Shown piece after piece: positions 36,190 to 47,208 of a stretch of DNA of 64,000 nt. The DNA is from Hevea brasiliensis (taxonomy: Eukaryota; Streptophyta; Magnoliopsida; Malpighiales; Euphorbiaceae), in contig NC_079493.1 in NCBI RefSeq assembly GCF_030052815.1, positions 58,137,191 through 58,201,190 on the forward strand, in the 5' to 3' direction. Below the pieces are notes generated by a model that saw nothing but the letters and a program-made list of their open reading frames with translations, searched no databases and was not told where the DNA came from. Within the stretch, counting starts at the first letter, position 1; the number at the start of each line of letters is the position of its first letter. Both the position numbers and the translations under genes were made by a program.

Positions 36190-36986
36190 CTAGTGCCCAT
36201 CCTTTTGGCAGTGGAAACACTTTCCTTTGCCTTCATCAGCTTTAGTCTTCCTTTTCTGTTTAGCTATTTTCTTGGAAGGACCAGGAATCTGAGGTTTCTT
36301 TTTCTTATTGCCCTTCTTCTTGTTGGACTTTCCAGCAGAAGAAGATGCAACCAAAGCTACCTCTTTTCCTTTATTGCCCAGCATATTCTTTTGGGCAATA
36401 ACCAGCATGTTGAGTAAACCACTAAGGTGCATTCCGTTTAGTCATATGGAAATTTGTCACAAAATTCCCAAAAGACTCGAGAAGGACTGAAGGATCAAAT
36501 CCGTTTGTAGTTGGAAATCCATGTTGAAGTCAAGATGTTCCAAGCTGCTCAATCACCGAATCATCTTGTGGACATGATCCCCAACATTCATCCCTCGGAC
36601 ATCCTCATACGGAATAGCCGTCTAGATATCTCATACCTAGCATTCTCTTTGTGCTCACCATACAACTCTTGTAGGTGAAGGAGGATCTCACTCGCACTCT
36701 GCATGTTCTCATGTTGCTTCTGTAACTCATTACTCATGGAAGCAAGCATGTAACACTTAGCTCTCATATCATGCTCCTTCCACTTGTCCAAAGTTTCATG
36801 TTCCTCTTGTGTGGCCTCTGGAGGTAAGGGACCAGGAACATTTGAATCTAGAACATATCCTATATGTTCAAGGTTCAGGACAAGTTTCAAATTTCTTAGC
36901 CAATCAGACAGATTAGGTCCTGTCAACCTGTTGTGATCAAGTATGCTTGCAAGGATATAGGATGGTGGTGGTTGTTTTGTGCTCAT
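36190..36986 (-). pseudogene. gag: Gag of the young copia element
   Basis: The ATG at 36986 opens MSTKQPPPSYILASILDH, then LTGPNLSDWLRNLKLVL and LQELYGEHKENARYEISRR, the usual copia gag start, for 132 codons. Indels near 36590-36440 break the middle. The C-terminal part (36432-36190) is Lys-rich and ends in a zinc knuckle KCFHCQKDGH, immediately followed by a TAG where a Trp codon is usual, then KRNCPEYL in frame. Gag would coat the RNA in the particle; this copy cannot be translated through. Confidence 0.9.
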
Positions 36987-38766
36987 TTTTATCAGAAAAT
37001 TAACTGCAGAAAATAATCAGATTAATTAGTAAATGTATCATGTAATTAACCAAAATGATTATGGTCTTTTAATCAAATTGGTCCTCCCACTAACTTAGCG
37101 AATCCTACACTTCCAAAGTAGAAAACGGAAATCCTAGTTGGATGGATTTCTAGTGGGTGATTGTGATTGAATTCTTATAATTCTATTGATCATCCTCAGG
37201 TACATCCATTATTGGAATTACAATAAACTATAAGTGAACAACTCCTTGCCCATCACATCTCATGTGAGGTTCAATCCTTTACCTAGCCCCTAATGCTCAA
37301 AATCTCAGGTACATCCATTATTGACTTATCTTGCATTAGTTAAGTTGATCCCATTGAGTCAGTAATTATGCAAATAATTTTAATGTCCTCAGGTACATCC
37401 AATATTGGCCACCAAACCATTTACATATTTACAACATCTCATGCTTAATAATTATTCTTAAGAAAATCTCTTAAATTAATTGCATCTCATGCAACTATTT
37501 AAAATTTCTTAAAATAATTGCCCCAATGCAGGGCTTATGTTATAATTACTTTAATTATAGCATTTCCAACTTAATCATTTGTTTGGAAGATTTTATAGCC
37601 ATCCTAATTACTATTAAGGTCTCACTTTGCACATTATCCATTTAGCATGCATATATCATATAATTGCATACATTCCCATACATCTCATGCATTCATGGAT
37701 AAGCAGTAAATATGGTATGATCATGGACTTTCTATGGGATTCAATTCTGAGCCACCAAGAATTGAATCAGGGCATTCCTAGGTGCCTTTCATTCATTCAT
37801 TTTACAAGAGTTGCTGAAGGAGTACATAATCAACACTTGATATTGAATTCCTCCCACTGGTCCCACCAATGCTCTTGACCTCCTTGAACTTCTTGCAATC
37901 CAATATTACATAGTAATCCTTGGCATACCAAGGCGAATTTACAAGAACTTAAATAAATGAAATTACAACCCAAAATATTATTACAAACTTAATAATACAT
38001 GCCCAAAATAAATTAAAATAAATTAATTAATTTACAATCCCAAAGAAACATAAAAGAAATAAATCCAATCACATTGGTCTTTTATAGTCCATGATCATCC
38101 ATCATGCATATCACTATTTAACAATTAAATAAAATATACATACTTAAATTAAATTGAATATCTCATATTCAACTTAAAAATCCAGATTTGAATATGATTC
38201 AAATAAATTTAAAAATTCAGATTTGAATCTCATTCAAACAAATTTAAAAATTCAGATTTGAATCACATTCAAACAACTTCAAAAATTCAGATTTGAATCA
38301 CATTCAAACATTTTTAAAAAAATCAGATTTGAATCACATTCAAATATTTTTTAAAAAATTATATCTGAATTTTATTGAATCAATTTTAAAAAATCAGATT
38401 TAAATATGATTCAAACAACTTTAAAAATTCAGATTTGAATCACATTCAAACAACTTTTAAAATTCAGATTTGAATCACATTCAAACAATTTTTAAAATTC
38501 TGATTTGAATCATAATTTAATTGTGTGATTAAAACAACTAATTAAACACTTTAATTAGTCAAAGAATAGGCCTTAGATCATACAACAATTGCAGAATTAA
38601 AAGCCAAACCTTGAACCACCCATGGAACCATTGTTGCCGCCACCAATGGTGGCTTCACCATGTGTGCCGCCACACCTCTTGATCCAACCAGCAATGAATC
38701 AATCATCTCATGATCAAATCACACAATTAAATCATATAATCAACAATCTAAATGGCAAATATAGTG
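36987..38766 (-). other. Long untranslated leader of the young copia element
   Basis: About 1.8 kb lie between gag and the primer site, with no coding similarity. On the plus strand CTCAGGTACATCCA recurs three times (about 37196, 37312 and 37389). A ten-unit tandem array occupies 38170-38516. The sequence GCCACCAATGGTGGC at about 38636 forms a short perfect hairpin next to GCCGCC-rich sequence. Confidence 0.8.
38170..38516 (-). repeat. Tandem array of ten ~33-bp hairpin-forming units in the copia leader
   Basis: Ten units, each with a core like CAGATTTGAATCACATTCAA (plus strand), are separated by A/T-rich spacers. Within most units TTTGAAT-CAC-ATTCAAA is an inverted repeat with 7-bp arms and a 3-base loop. 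Unit 6 and unit 10 are more diverged. Confidence 0.88.
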
Positions 38767-38778
38767 GCTCTGATACCA
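38767..38778 (-). promoter_or_regulatory. Primer-binding site of the young copia element
   Basis: GCTCTGATACCA on the plus strand is TGGTATCAGAGC on the minus strand, two bases inside the 5' LTR. It is a perfect complement to the 3' end of plant initiator Met-tRNA. Confidence 0.95.
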
Positions 38779-38780
38779 AT

Positions 38781-40886
38781 TGAAGGAACGGAAGCGTGAA
38801 AAACACAAGATTATACCATTGAATTCAAAAATTTTCACCTAGGGTCACATGCACCATGCAAGATTTATTTTTATCTATTTGATTTCAATGATAAACAACA
38901 TATTAAAACTCTTTTAATATGTTTTTGGATCTGTATTTTCCATTTAAGATTTTAAAATTAATCAGATTAATTTTAGAACCCTAGATTAAATCAAGAACGA
39001 TTACACTAACCTCTTGATGCACTGCAGCGTGTCTACGCCTTTGAGATTCATCTTCAGGACACCAAATGTTGTCCCTCTAGCTTGTCCATACCAAGAACAC
39101 CTATGGCAGCCCTTGAACAGCCTCTAAAGCTTTTTCTATTAATTAGAAATTCAAGTTCTGCCTTTTAAGAGATTAGAGATGTAAACAGGACACTAGAAAC
39201 AATTTCTAGTGTTCTTAATTCAAGAGATTGATGGCTAATCTCTTTGAATTGATGAGAGATGAAGAGAAATAGCTGGAGAGGCTCAAAGTGGCGTGACAAA
39301 TGAGAGGAGAGGCTGCTGGTTATTTTTTCTTTTCATAACCACACTTAAATAGCTAGGTTAACACATTAAACCCTAGCCACATGTCACCTTTTGATTAGCT
39401 CTAGGTTTAAGTGACCCAATCACATTGTGCCAAGTGTCAAACCTATATTTAATCTTGATTTTAATCATCTTACATGATTAAAAAACATTTGGCAAGCTTA
39501 TGTGTAATCCCATGTGTCACCATCTCATGGTGCCACGTGTCACACTATAAAATGACCAAAATGCCCCTGTGTCTTAATTTTGAGTTCTTAACCCAAAATA
39601 ATTATTTTCTTCTTCTAATTAATTTATATCAAATATAAATTAATTAATTAATCTCTATTAAATAATTTCTCATCAATTAAATTCATATTTAAACACTTTA
39701 AATATAAATTTAATTTATACTACACATCCAATAATCTAGATTTGGTTTCAAGTCATGCTAGGGACTTTGCAATTTAATTGCAAACCAAACCTATTTAATT
39801 AATCAATTAAACTCTTTAATTAATTAATTAAATCATATTTAAATAGGTGATAACTTGTGTATGTGTGTGACTTACTAGGCTCATCACTAATTGGCAATGA
39901 GACATGATATCAACTCTTAATATCATCAGAACTCTTTCTTACCATAAATGATTTCTCTAAATCATTTTATGAACCTCATAGACCATGGTTAACACCTAGC
40001 ATAGCATACCATGGCCACCCAATTAGTAATAAGATTTACCTTAAATGAACCTATAATCATATGTTACCATGCACTAGAATCTCTCTGTTACAAAATCCCA
40101 ACTCAAGCTGGAGTCATGGTTTATGTCAAACTCCATTTGCTATGAATATTATGTTCTCTTTTAATTCCAGTTCTTGATTAAAAAGATTTTTCTCATCAGA
40201 AACTCTTTTCTGAATAAATCTATCTGTCATGGCCAGGAACTTGAAACATCAAGAACAATTAAATGAACATAGGATTTTATCTCTATTTACTTAGAGGAAT
40301 AGATTCCATCTTGATCAACACCTATCTCCATATATAACTAGTAAGAGCCAACACATGCCCATATACCCACACATAGTACAAGTATGAAAGCAGTATCAAA
40401 CTCAAACTACCTATATACAAGATAAGCTGCTATCTCAGTCTAAAGATTATATGCACTGATATGATTTATGACAAAACATTGACAAGAGTAAACTCCATGT
40501 GCTTGTCATAAGTGTCACTGGTTCGGCCTACTTATCATGTATAAGTGCCTATCATGTTTGTTATATGGCATGAGACTCACCATTCCATCTTATTTATATC
40601 TCATATAAATAACTTGGGAACAAACATGAATACAATCTTTCTGGATAAGTCATGTCCTTATTATGAAGTATCCTCGATTGTGAACCTATTTATGATACTT
40701 TGTGCTAGAAATATTGTCACTCATATTCTTAACAACTTAAGAATAATATTTCTAACAAAATATCAATGGACCTTTTCTATTACACATAAATATATTATGT
40801 AAACGGAAAAGTGGAAATGCCTTTTATTAATAAAAATATGTACAAGATACATACTAAATGATATGCTCTAGGGCATACTACTAATA
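38781..40886 (-). mobile_element. 5' LTR of the young copia element (2106 bp)
   Basis: The LTR is almost identical to 30913-33018; differences seen by eye include small changes near 39025, 40190, 40395 and 40425. On the minus strand it starts TATTAGTAG and ends CCGTTCCTTCA, followed by the primer site. It should carry the promoter; the TATTTAAG-like box lies near 39350. Confidence 0.95.
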
Positions 40887-41014
40887 CTAATATGATTTAT
40901 GACGAAACATTGACAAGAGTAAACTCCATGTGCTTGTCATAAGTGTCACTGGTTCGACCTACTTGTCATGTATAAGTGCCTATCATGTTTGTCATATGGC
41001 ATGAGACTCACCAT
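40887..41014 (-). mobile_element. Older copia LTR, right part, ending in a deletion
   Basis: The segment continues the LTR interrupted at 30912, through CATGAGACTCACCATT. There it jumps straight into pol (GTTGTCACAGTG). About 540 bp that separate these points in the young element (LTR end, PPT and pol stop) are missing. The junction has short shared sequence (CCAT), consistent with end-joining or slippage. Confidence 0.9.
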
Positions 41015-42560
41015 TGTTGTCACAGTGTAGTGGAACTGCTGACTCAATGGAAGGAACTACTGTAAGTTTTGTCACGAACTTTTTTATCCAAACAGCTTCC
41101 TTTGCAGAATCTGATGCAGCAATATACTCAGCCTTAGTAGTGGAATATGCAATCGTGCTCTGTTTGGAACTCTTCCAACTGACTGCACCTCCATTACAAA
41201 TGAACACATATCCAGAGGTAGACTTTCTATCATCGATATCTGATTGGAAATCAGAATCAGTATAACCATCCAATTGCAAGTCTCCACCTCCATAGATGAA
41301 GAATAAATCCTTAGTTCTTCTCAAGTATTTAAGGATATTCTTGACAGCTATCCAGTGTTCCAAACCTAGATTGGATTGATACCTGCTAGTCAAACTAACA
41401 GCATATGCGATATCCGGCCTAGTACACAACATTGCATATATTAAACTTCTAATAGCCAAAGCATATGGAATCCTGGCCATCTTATCTCTTTCTTCCGGTG
41501 TCTTTGGAGACATCTCTTTAGAAAGATGGATACCATGTCTCACTGGTAACAATCCTCTCTTGGAATCAAGCATGTTAAACCTCTTTAACACCTTTTCAAG
41601 TATAGACTTTGGGATAAACCAATTATTCTTTTCACTCTATCTCTATAGATGCGAATCCTAAGAATATAGGTTAACTCCCCCAAGTCTGTCTTTCATGGAG
41701 AATGTATTTGATAACATACCTTTACAGTTGTCAACATACCTGTGTCATTACCCATCAACAGTATGTCATCCATATATAAGACAAGGAAAGTGATAGCATT
41801 GTCACTAACCTTCTTTTATACACATGGCTCATCCTCATTTTTGATAAAACCAAAGGATTTAATGGCTTCATCAAAATGGATGTTCTAACTCCTCGAAGCT
41901 TCCTTCAACTCATAAATGGATCGCTTTAGCTTGCATACCTTGGAACCATCTTGGGATTTAAAACCCCTAGGTTGTTCCATGAAAATGTTCTCTTCAATGT
42001 ATCCATTGAGAAAAACTGTTTTGACATCCATCTGCCAAATCTCATAATCATAGTATGCAGCTATTGCTAATAGAATCCTAATTGATTTAAGCATGGAAAC
42101 AGGCGAGAAAGTCTCCTCATAGTTGATTCCTTACCTTTGGCGAAACCCTTTCGCTACTAGCCTTGCCCTATAGGTCTCTACCTTTCCATCAGAACCAATT
42201 TTCTTCTTGAAAACCCATTTATTCCCTATAGGTACAATACCTTCAGGTGGGTCAGCAAGATCCCAAACTTGATTCTTATACATGGAATCAATCTCAAATT
42301 TCATAGCATCAATCCATTTTGAAGTGTCTATATCTGATATAGCTTCTTCATAGGTGAGTGGATCATCTCCATGATCTACTTCTTCATGAGTGGACAACTC
42401 TTGTTCTTCTTTATGAAGGAAACCATATCTCACTGGTGGATGAGATACCCTGGTTTGTCTACGAGGAATAGCTGTAGATGTTTCATCAATGGGTGTAGGT
42501 TGACTAGATGGATCTATATCCATCTGATCTGTTGATTGGTCAGAATTCTCCAATTCCAAC
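41015..42560 (-). pseudogene. pol: RT and RNase H remnant of the older copia copy
   Basis: On the minus strand the remnant starts in the acidic linker (SDQSTDQMDIDPSSQP) at 42560, runs through RT (NKWVFKKKIGSDGKVETY, YEIWQMDVKTVFLNGY) and retains the catalytic YMDD codons (41762-41790) lost in the young element. It then reads KRFNMLDSKRGLLPVRHG and a well-kept RNase H (YTDSDFQSDIDDRKSTSG, KAEYIAASDSAKEAVW). Frameshifts occur near 42130, 41885 and 41600. Gag, protease, integrase and the 5' LTR are absent, because the copy is truncated at 42560 and joined to a gypsy gag scrap. Confidence 0.92.
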
Positions 42561-42665
42561 GCCCCTCTTCTGCTGTCTCTCTCTTCTGGTCTGCTCACTT
42601 ATTCTAACCTTTTCAACTTTTATTGCAGCTTCCACTAACTTGGCGAAGTCTGTGATTCCCAAGGC
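42561..42665 (-). pseudogene. gag: Fragment of group A gag, minus strand
   Basis: About 105 bp match the reverse complement of the A4 gag region near 60930-61030, which encodes the GITEFSKLVEAAIKVEKV block. It is the target into which the D element at 42666 inserted (adjacent bases AAGGC) and the partner to which the old copia copy was joined. Together with copia codons it forms a chance chimeric frame at 42131-42598. Confidence 0.85.
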
Positions 42666-45600
42666 TGTTACACCTTACCCCTCTGTAAGGCATAACATAA
42701 TCCCGTAGAATACATAATGAACTACCGAACTTCACTTACCGATAACTCATTAAGTACCCTATAAGGGATTTTAAAACAATTTTCTTACTTTTGATAAGTG
42801 GTGAGCATTTTCTAATAGGCATTAAAACATTTAATTAAAGTTGAAAACTAGTTAAAATTTTTGGCCCATTTTATTTTTCTGCAAATTTTATAAAATTTCG
42901 GTAGAGTGCCGTCTGTATTTTGAGAAAACAGTTCTTCAAATACCTGTAAAAAACACTTCTAATAATTTATCTCAACAATTTCAACAAATCCACAACAATC
43001 CCAATCAATTTCTCAAGTTTCAAAATTCAACAATCATCATTTCTCAATTTCCATAAATTCAGTAATCAACAAAATACTATCAATCAATTTCATTCAAATT
43101 AAAATAAAATATGTCCATTCATATTTCATTAAAGATAAAACAATTTATATACATCATACTAAAAATTTACATTAGGAAAAATCCAAACTAAAATTCATTA
43201 CAAATTTTATACAAGCTTTATACAAGCTGTTCAAGACCAATTTTACATGTCCATACATTTACGTGCAATATATACATTAAAATAAATATTTACAGTCAGA
43301 GTATAGATTATACCCGATAGCCTCAAAGCAGGTAGTTCCTCTGTTCTCAGCAGCTCACTCTACTGCTCTTATAGTCTCTATATCTGCGACAGCAATAATA
43401 GCCATCGCTGAGTACTAGGACTCAGTGGTGCACAACATACTAAAATAATCTTTATGCAGAGTTTAAATCATATTTATTCAAAAATTGGACTGAACATGAG
43501 AATTAAATACAAAACATGAATTATGAGATTTTAGTCCAAACAATTTCATTTCGAAGTATTAAAACACATTTCATAAAACCCACAGTTATATCATGCCGTT
43601 CGAAATAAATATAATCTCAATAGCCAGAGGCTAAGGAGAAGTCACATCACAAGGCTAGCTAGCTCAGATATATGGATATCCATTCAATTTCTTTTTCTAC
43701 TGGCACACACCTCAACACTTCAGCCAGAGAAGGAATCAAAATTCAAAACTGATTACCCCCACTAGCCATGCTAGTGAGGTGTTCAAATATATGGTCATGA
43801 CACTGTGGTTTCAAAACTTATCTTAATAATTTACTAAACATTGCCATTTCAAATATACACAAATAACTTTCAACAATTTAAATCAAAAGCATCATAAATA
43901 CTTTATCATAGTAATGTCACAGTTCAATATTTCAAATTATTCAAAACAATATGTAGAAGATAATTTACAAAAATTATATGTTGTGCACAAACCATAAGCG
44001 AGTCGCCTCTTGGCCTTGACTCGATTCCTCGGGTTCTTTCCTGGTGTTCTTTTCCACTGAAACACACAATTTCACAGTGTTTCAGCATCATAACTCATCA
44101 TTAGTCCAAAAATAAATTTACATTCACTTATACCTAGCTCTAATGTGCTAAACTTGACGTTCTTTAAATTTTGTGTTCCAGGGTTACTATTTATTACACT
44201 ATTCAAGTCAATTTGTTTACTTTCTCAGGCTTCATAGGTATGGGAATTCCAACTTCACCCACATACCACATTTTGGTTACCAAATTTGTTGGTTTTGGTT
44301 GTTTACTCAAATTCTAAGTCTTTTAGGCAAATTTGCAAATTTTCAGTTTTGGTATCTTCAGTTGCACTGTTCCATTGGTCACTTTTTTGTTAGAATTTGG
44401 CAAAACTTCCTCCATAGAAAATGTTCCCTATTGTCTTAAGTTTATTCTCCTTTTTGAATCACTCCAATTGGAGTTTTGCAGATCAAGTTATAGCCATTTG
44501 AACCATGGCTGCCGGATTGGACTTAACCCAGATTTCTGGGCAAATTTTGGTTCCGGCAGTTTTAGGTCACCAAATTTGGGTGGCCAAATGACTTGGTTAA
44601 TGGAGTAATTTGGGTTTTTATTCTTCATGAAAGTTTTAGGTCTATATCTAATCTGTCCACTGGTAAAATTTCAGGTCATTTAGACCTGCTTAGCTCAAGT
44701 TATGGCCAAATGAACAGACATTTGGTCAGTTTGTACAGGTCAGACTGAGAATTTTCGGATTTGGTCAATTTGTTCACTAGGTTTTGGTCACTTTTTGAGC
44801 ATGATTCCTAAATGAAAATTGTGTGATTTTGTGTCTATTTTCATTCCCAATTGGTCTCATACCAATTGGACTTGTAAATTTTCAGTTTTGGTCCCTCAAA
44901 GGGACATTGGTCCTGCTGCCAGCAACAAGACCACATTGAATCCGAATTTAAACTCAACTCCAACACTTCCAACACACTTCATTTGGTCACAAATGACCAT
45001 TTCTCATCACCAAAAAAGTCAAACACATCATTTAACAAATTTTCACACTTTTGTCTTCCAAACCCTAGGTGCAAAGCCCTAATTCACACTAATTGTTACA
45101 TTTGATTGATTCAACACATCTTAACATACTCTTACATCTCATTCAAGCATTCTAACAAGTTTAATGCAATCAAACTCATGCAATTCATCCCCCATCATAG
45201 GCTGGCCAAAATTCTCTTTGGTCCTCCACAAATTTTTTTATTTCATTTTAAGTTTATTTCAAAGTTAGTTGAGCTAAACACATAAAGTATAAACTGAATT
45301 TTTTAAACTTAAATTACTAAACATAATTTGGATGTTCCCTTCTTCAATTTCCTCTTTTTCTTCCTTCTTTCTTTGCTAAATCTCCTTCTCAAGTGAGGGT
45401 GGTAAGGTTTTATGAAATAATTGTGGTAGAAATTAAGGTTAAGTGAGGGAACAAAAGCTTGAGTGCAAGCTTCAATGAAGTTTTGGTGAGGGAGAGGGAG
45501 AGAGAAAGTGAGGGCGGCAACTTAGGGAAGATGATACCTTTTTTTTTTCTTTCTTTTCTTGTATTTTTATCTTATGGAAGACCATAAATCCAATTAAATA

Positions 45601-46201
45601 AATTTTTTTTCAATTATAGTAATTATTGCATCATGCATGAGGTCATGCATGATGTCATCACTTTTTACTTTTCTACTTTCTCTTTTTTTTTCTATTAGTT
45701 TTTTAATTTAATTTTTAATTCCAAAATTTTCTTTTCTTCGATTTTATTTGACAGTTAGGTCAGGAGTAAGCTCTCGGGGTCAATTGACCAAATTGCCCCC
45801 CGCCGATTCAACCCGATTTACAAATAATTCAATACTTCTTCCGGCTCTCTAACCTAATTTTTTTACTGACTTAACAATTCTTTTTCGTGATTTTCTATTC
45901 TCCACTGTATTTGTAATAGTCTTAAGGACCGCGGCGTCACATTTTACGGTTCGAAATTTGGGTTTAAATCGACTTCGCAGTCCTTCCCGAGAAGGTCACC
46001 CATCGCTGTGACTCTCGGCTCATTTAACTTCTTATGTTCTGTTTTTCTTATTTATACTTAACTAATTGACAATTACTAATTATTTGTGTTTATAGCTTAC
46101 CTAGTTGTCTTAAGTGTGGTTCTAATCCCTTTAATTTTTTGGACCGAGTCCGGTCACCAAAACAGTGAAATATACCAGGCTATACAAATAGAGGTGTTAC
46201 A
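42666..46201 (-). mobile_element. 3' LTR of a D-type chromovirus (3536 bp), minus strand
   Basis: On the plus strand it begins TGTTACACCTTACCCC and ends GAGGTGTTACA, followed by the PPT and pol tail of the same element. It carries the double hairpin (43385-43431) and the ACTCT-loop hairpin region (about 42884-42950). It is related to the LTR at 4055-7548. The ORFs at 44173-45082 are chance frames. Confidence 0.9.
43385..43431 (-). other. Double hairpin motif in the inverted D LTR
   Basis: On the minus strand CTGAGT-CCTAGT-ACTCAG is followed by CGATGGC-loop-GCTGTCG with G-U-type pairs. The stem sequence differs from the C version, but pairing is kept. Confidence 0.75.
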
Positions 46202-46247
46202 ATTCTCCCCCCCCCCCCCCCTTAAAATAAATTTCGTCTCAAAATTT
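46202..46247 (-). promoter_or_regulatory. PPT with a 15-G run and pre-PPT hairpin of the D element
   Basis: On the minus strand an AAATTTTG-AGA-CGAAATTT hairpin (46247-46229) is followed by TTATTTTAA, fifteen consecutive G (46221-46207) and AGAAT before the LTR start. The long G run is unusual for a PPT, and its length is likely unstable. Confidence 0.85.
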
Positions 46248-46256
46248 TATCTGGTA

Positions 46257-46549
46257 TCAATCTCTGAACAGTTGTGAGTGCTGTCTCCTCATGTCTTCCT
46301 CTCGTTCCCAAGTAGCCTCCTGGCCCGAATGATGGTTCCACAGCACTTTCACTAACGGTATCTGCTTATTTTGTAGCTGCTTCACCTCATAAGCCAGAAT
46401 CTCTATGGGCTCTTCCTCATATGTGAGATCTGGATTCACTTCAATTTCCTCTATTGGTAGTACATGAGATGGGTCTGATCGATACCTCCTCAACATAGAC
46501 ACATGGAAGACATTATGTATCTTTTTCAACTTTGGAGGTAGTGCCAATC
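46257..46549 (-). pseudogene. pol: C-terminal pol of the D element with chromodomain-like tail
   Basis: The frame enters at the A4 insertion point and reads LPPKLKKIHNVFHVSMLRR, then EEPIEILAYEVKQLQNKQI, VKVLWNHHSGQEATWERE and EEDMRRQHSQLF before the stop. This is the typical end of Tekay/Del chromovirus integrases. The last part is a chromodomain-like module that, by family knowledge, directs integration to marked chromatin. No stop lies inside the visible ~96 codons. The rest of pol would lie beyond the A4 element, outside the window. Confidence 0.9.
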
Positions 46550-47208
46550 TGTAACACCCTCCCGATAACCACTCCGTACATCCTACTGTTCCGGTGACCG
46601 GTGCCGTTCCGGACAGCTAGAATGTCCGAAAAAATATTCAAACTAAAGTCAGGAACCATAATTAACTCAAATATTAACAAGAAAAATTTAGTAAAAATTT
46701 TAGAAATAAAATACAATCAAGTTAAACGAGCCGGTGCCCTAGCGATGGGTAACCGGAGGGAAGTTGCGGTTCTCGCAACGAGGAGCCCTAGACCCGGGGA
46801 AAAAATTATAAAATAATTTTTGGGACTCCAGAGAAGGGTAATTGAGGTTCCCATGGCATTAGAATGCCAAGAAAATACCTAGAAAAATTTTTCAATCGGT
46901 ACAGACGATTTTGACCCGTTAAGCCAAACGGAGGGCATTTTGGTCATTTTGCCTTCAGAGGTGATTTTTGGCCGACTTGTCCAGTTGAGTAAATAATTAA
47001 TATGACATAAAATATGAAGAAATATTGCTAGAAATTAAATTGAAAATGAGTAGTGGAGGAAAGAAAAGAAAAATGCAACAAATGCAAATTATGACCTCAA
47101 AGTGATGTCATTTAAAATGTCTAACCAATCACCATTAAGCCATCCATTGACTAATTAATAAAAGGACTAAATGAAGACTAAATAACCAAAAGAAAATTTC
47201 AGCAGCCA
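46550..47208 (+). mobile_element. 5' LTR of element A4, first part
   Basis: The LTR starts TGTAACACCCTCCCGATAACC inside the D element pol (left target bases CAATC). It continues to AGCAGCCA, where the C element is inserted, and resumes at 57656. Joined length is about 3137 bp, in line with the solo LTRs. Confidence 0.9.

Larger units (their letters stand above)
30913..40886 (-). mobile_element. Young, nearly full-length Ty1/copia element (9974 bp) inserted in a copy of its own LTR
   Basis: Order on the minus strand: 5' LTR (40886-38781), PBS (38778-38767), a ~1.8 kb leader with tandem repeats, gag (36986-36190), protease/integrase (36126-35128), RT (35099-33993), late RT and RNase H (34090-33243), PPT (33035-33019) and 3' LTR (33018-30913). 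Protease-integrase-RT order is diagnostic of copia. The LTRs are each 2106 bp and differ at only about a dozen sites by eye. Termini are TA...CA instead of TG...CA, and both LTRs share this. The coding region has several lesions and cannot make a full polyprotein. Confidence 0.95.
30908..40891. repeat. 5-bp target-site duplication CTAAT of the young copia element
   Basis: CTAAT lies at 30908-30912 and 40887-40891. Deleting the element and one copy restores TATATGCACTAATATGATTT, which matches the uninterrupted LTR sequence near 32580 at all but one base. This fixes the element ends at 30913 and 40886. Confidence 0.95.

Noticed and set aside
38634..38650. GCCGCCACCAATGGTGGC palindrome as a Kozak-like start context
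   Set aside because: On the coding (minus) strand it is far upstream of gag and opens no frame. I kept it only as a small hairpin in the leader.
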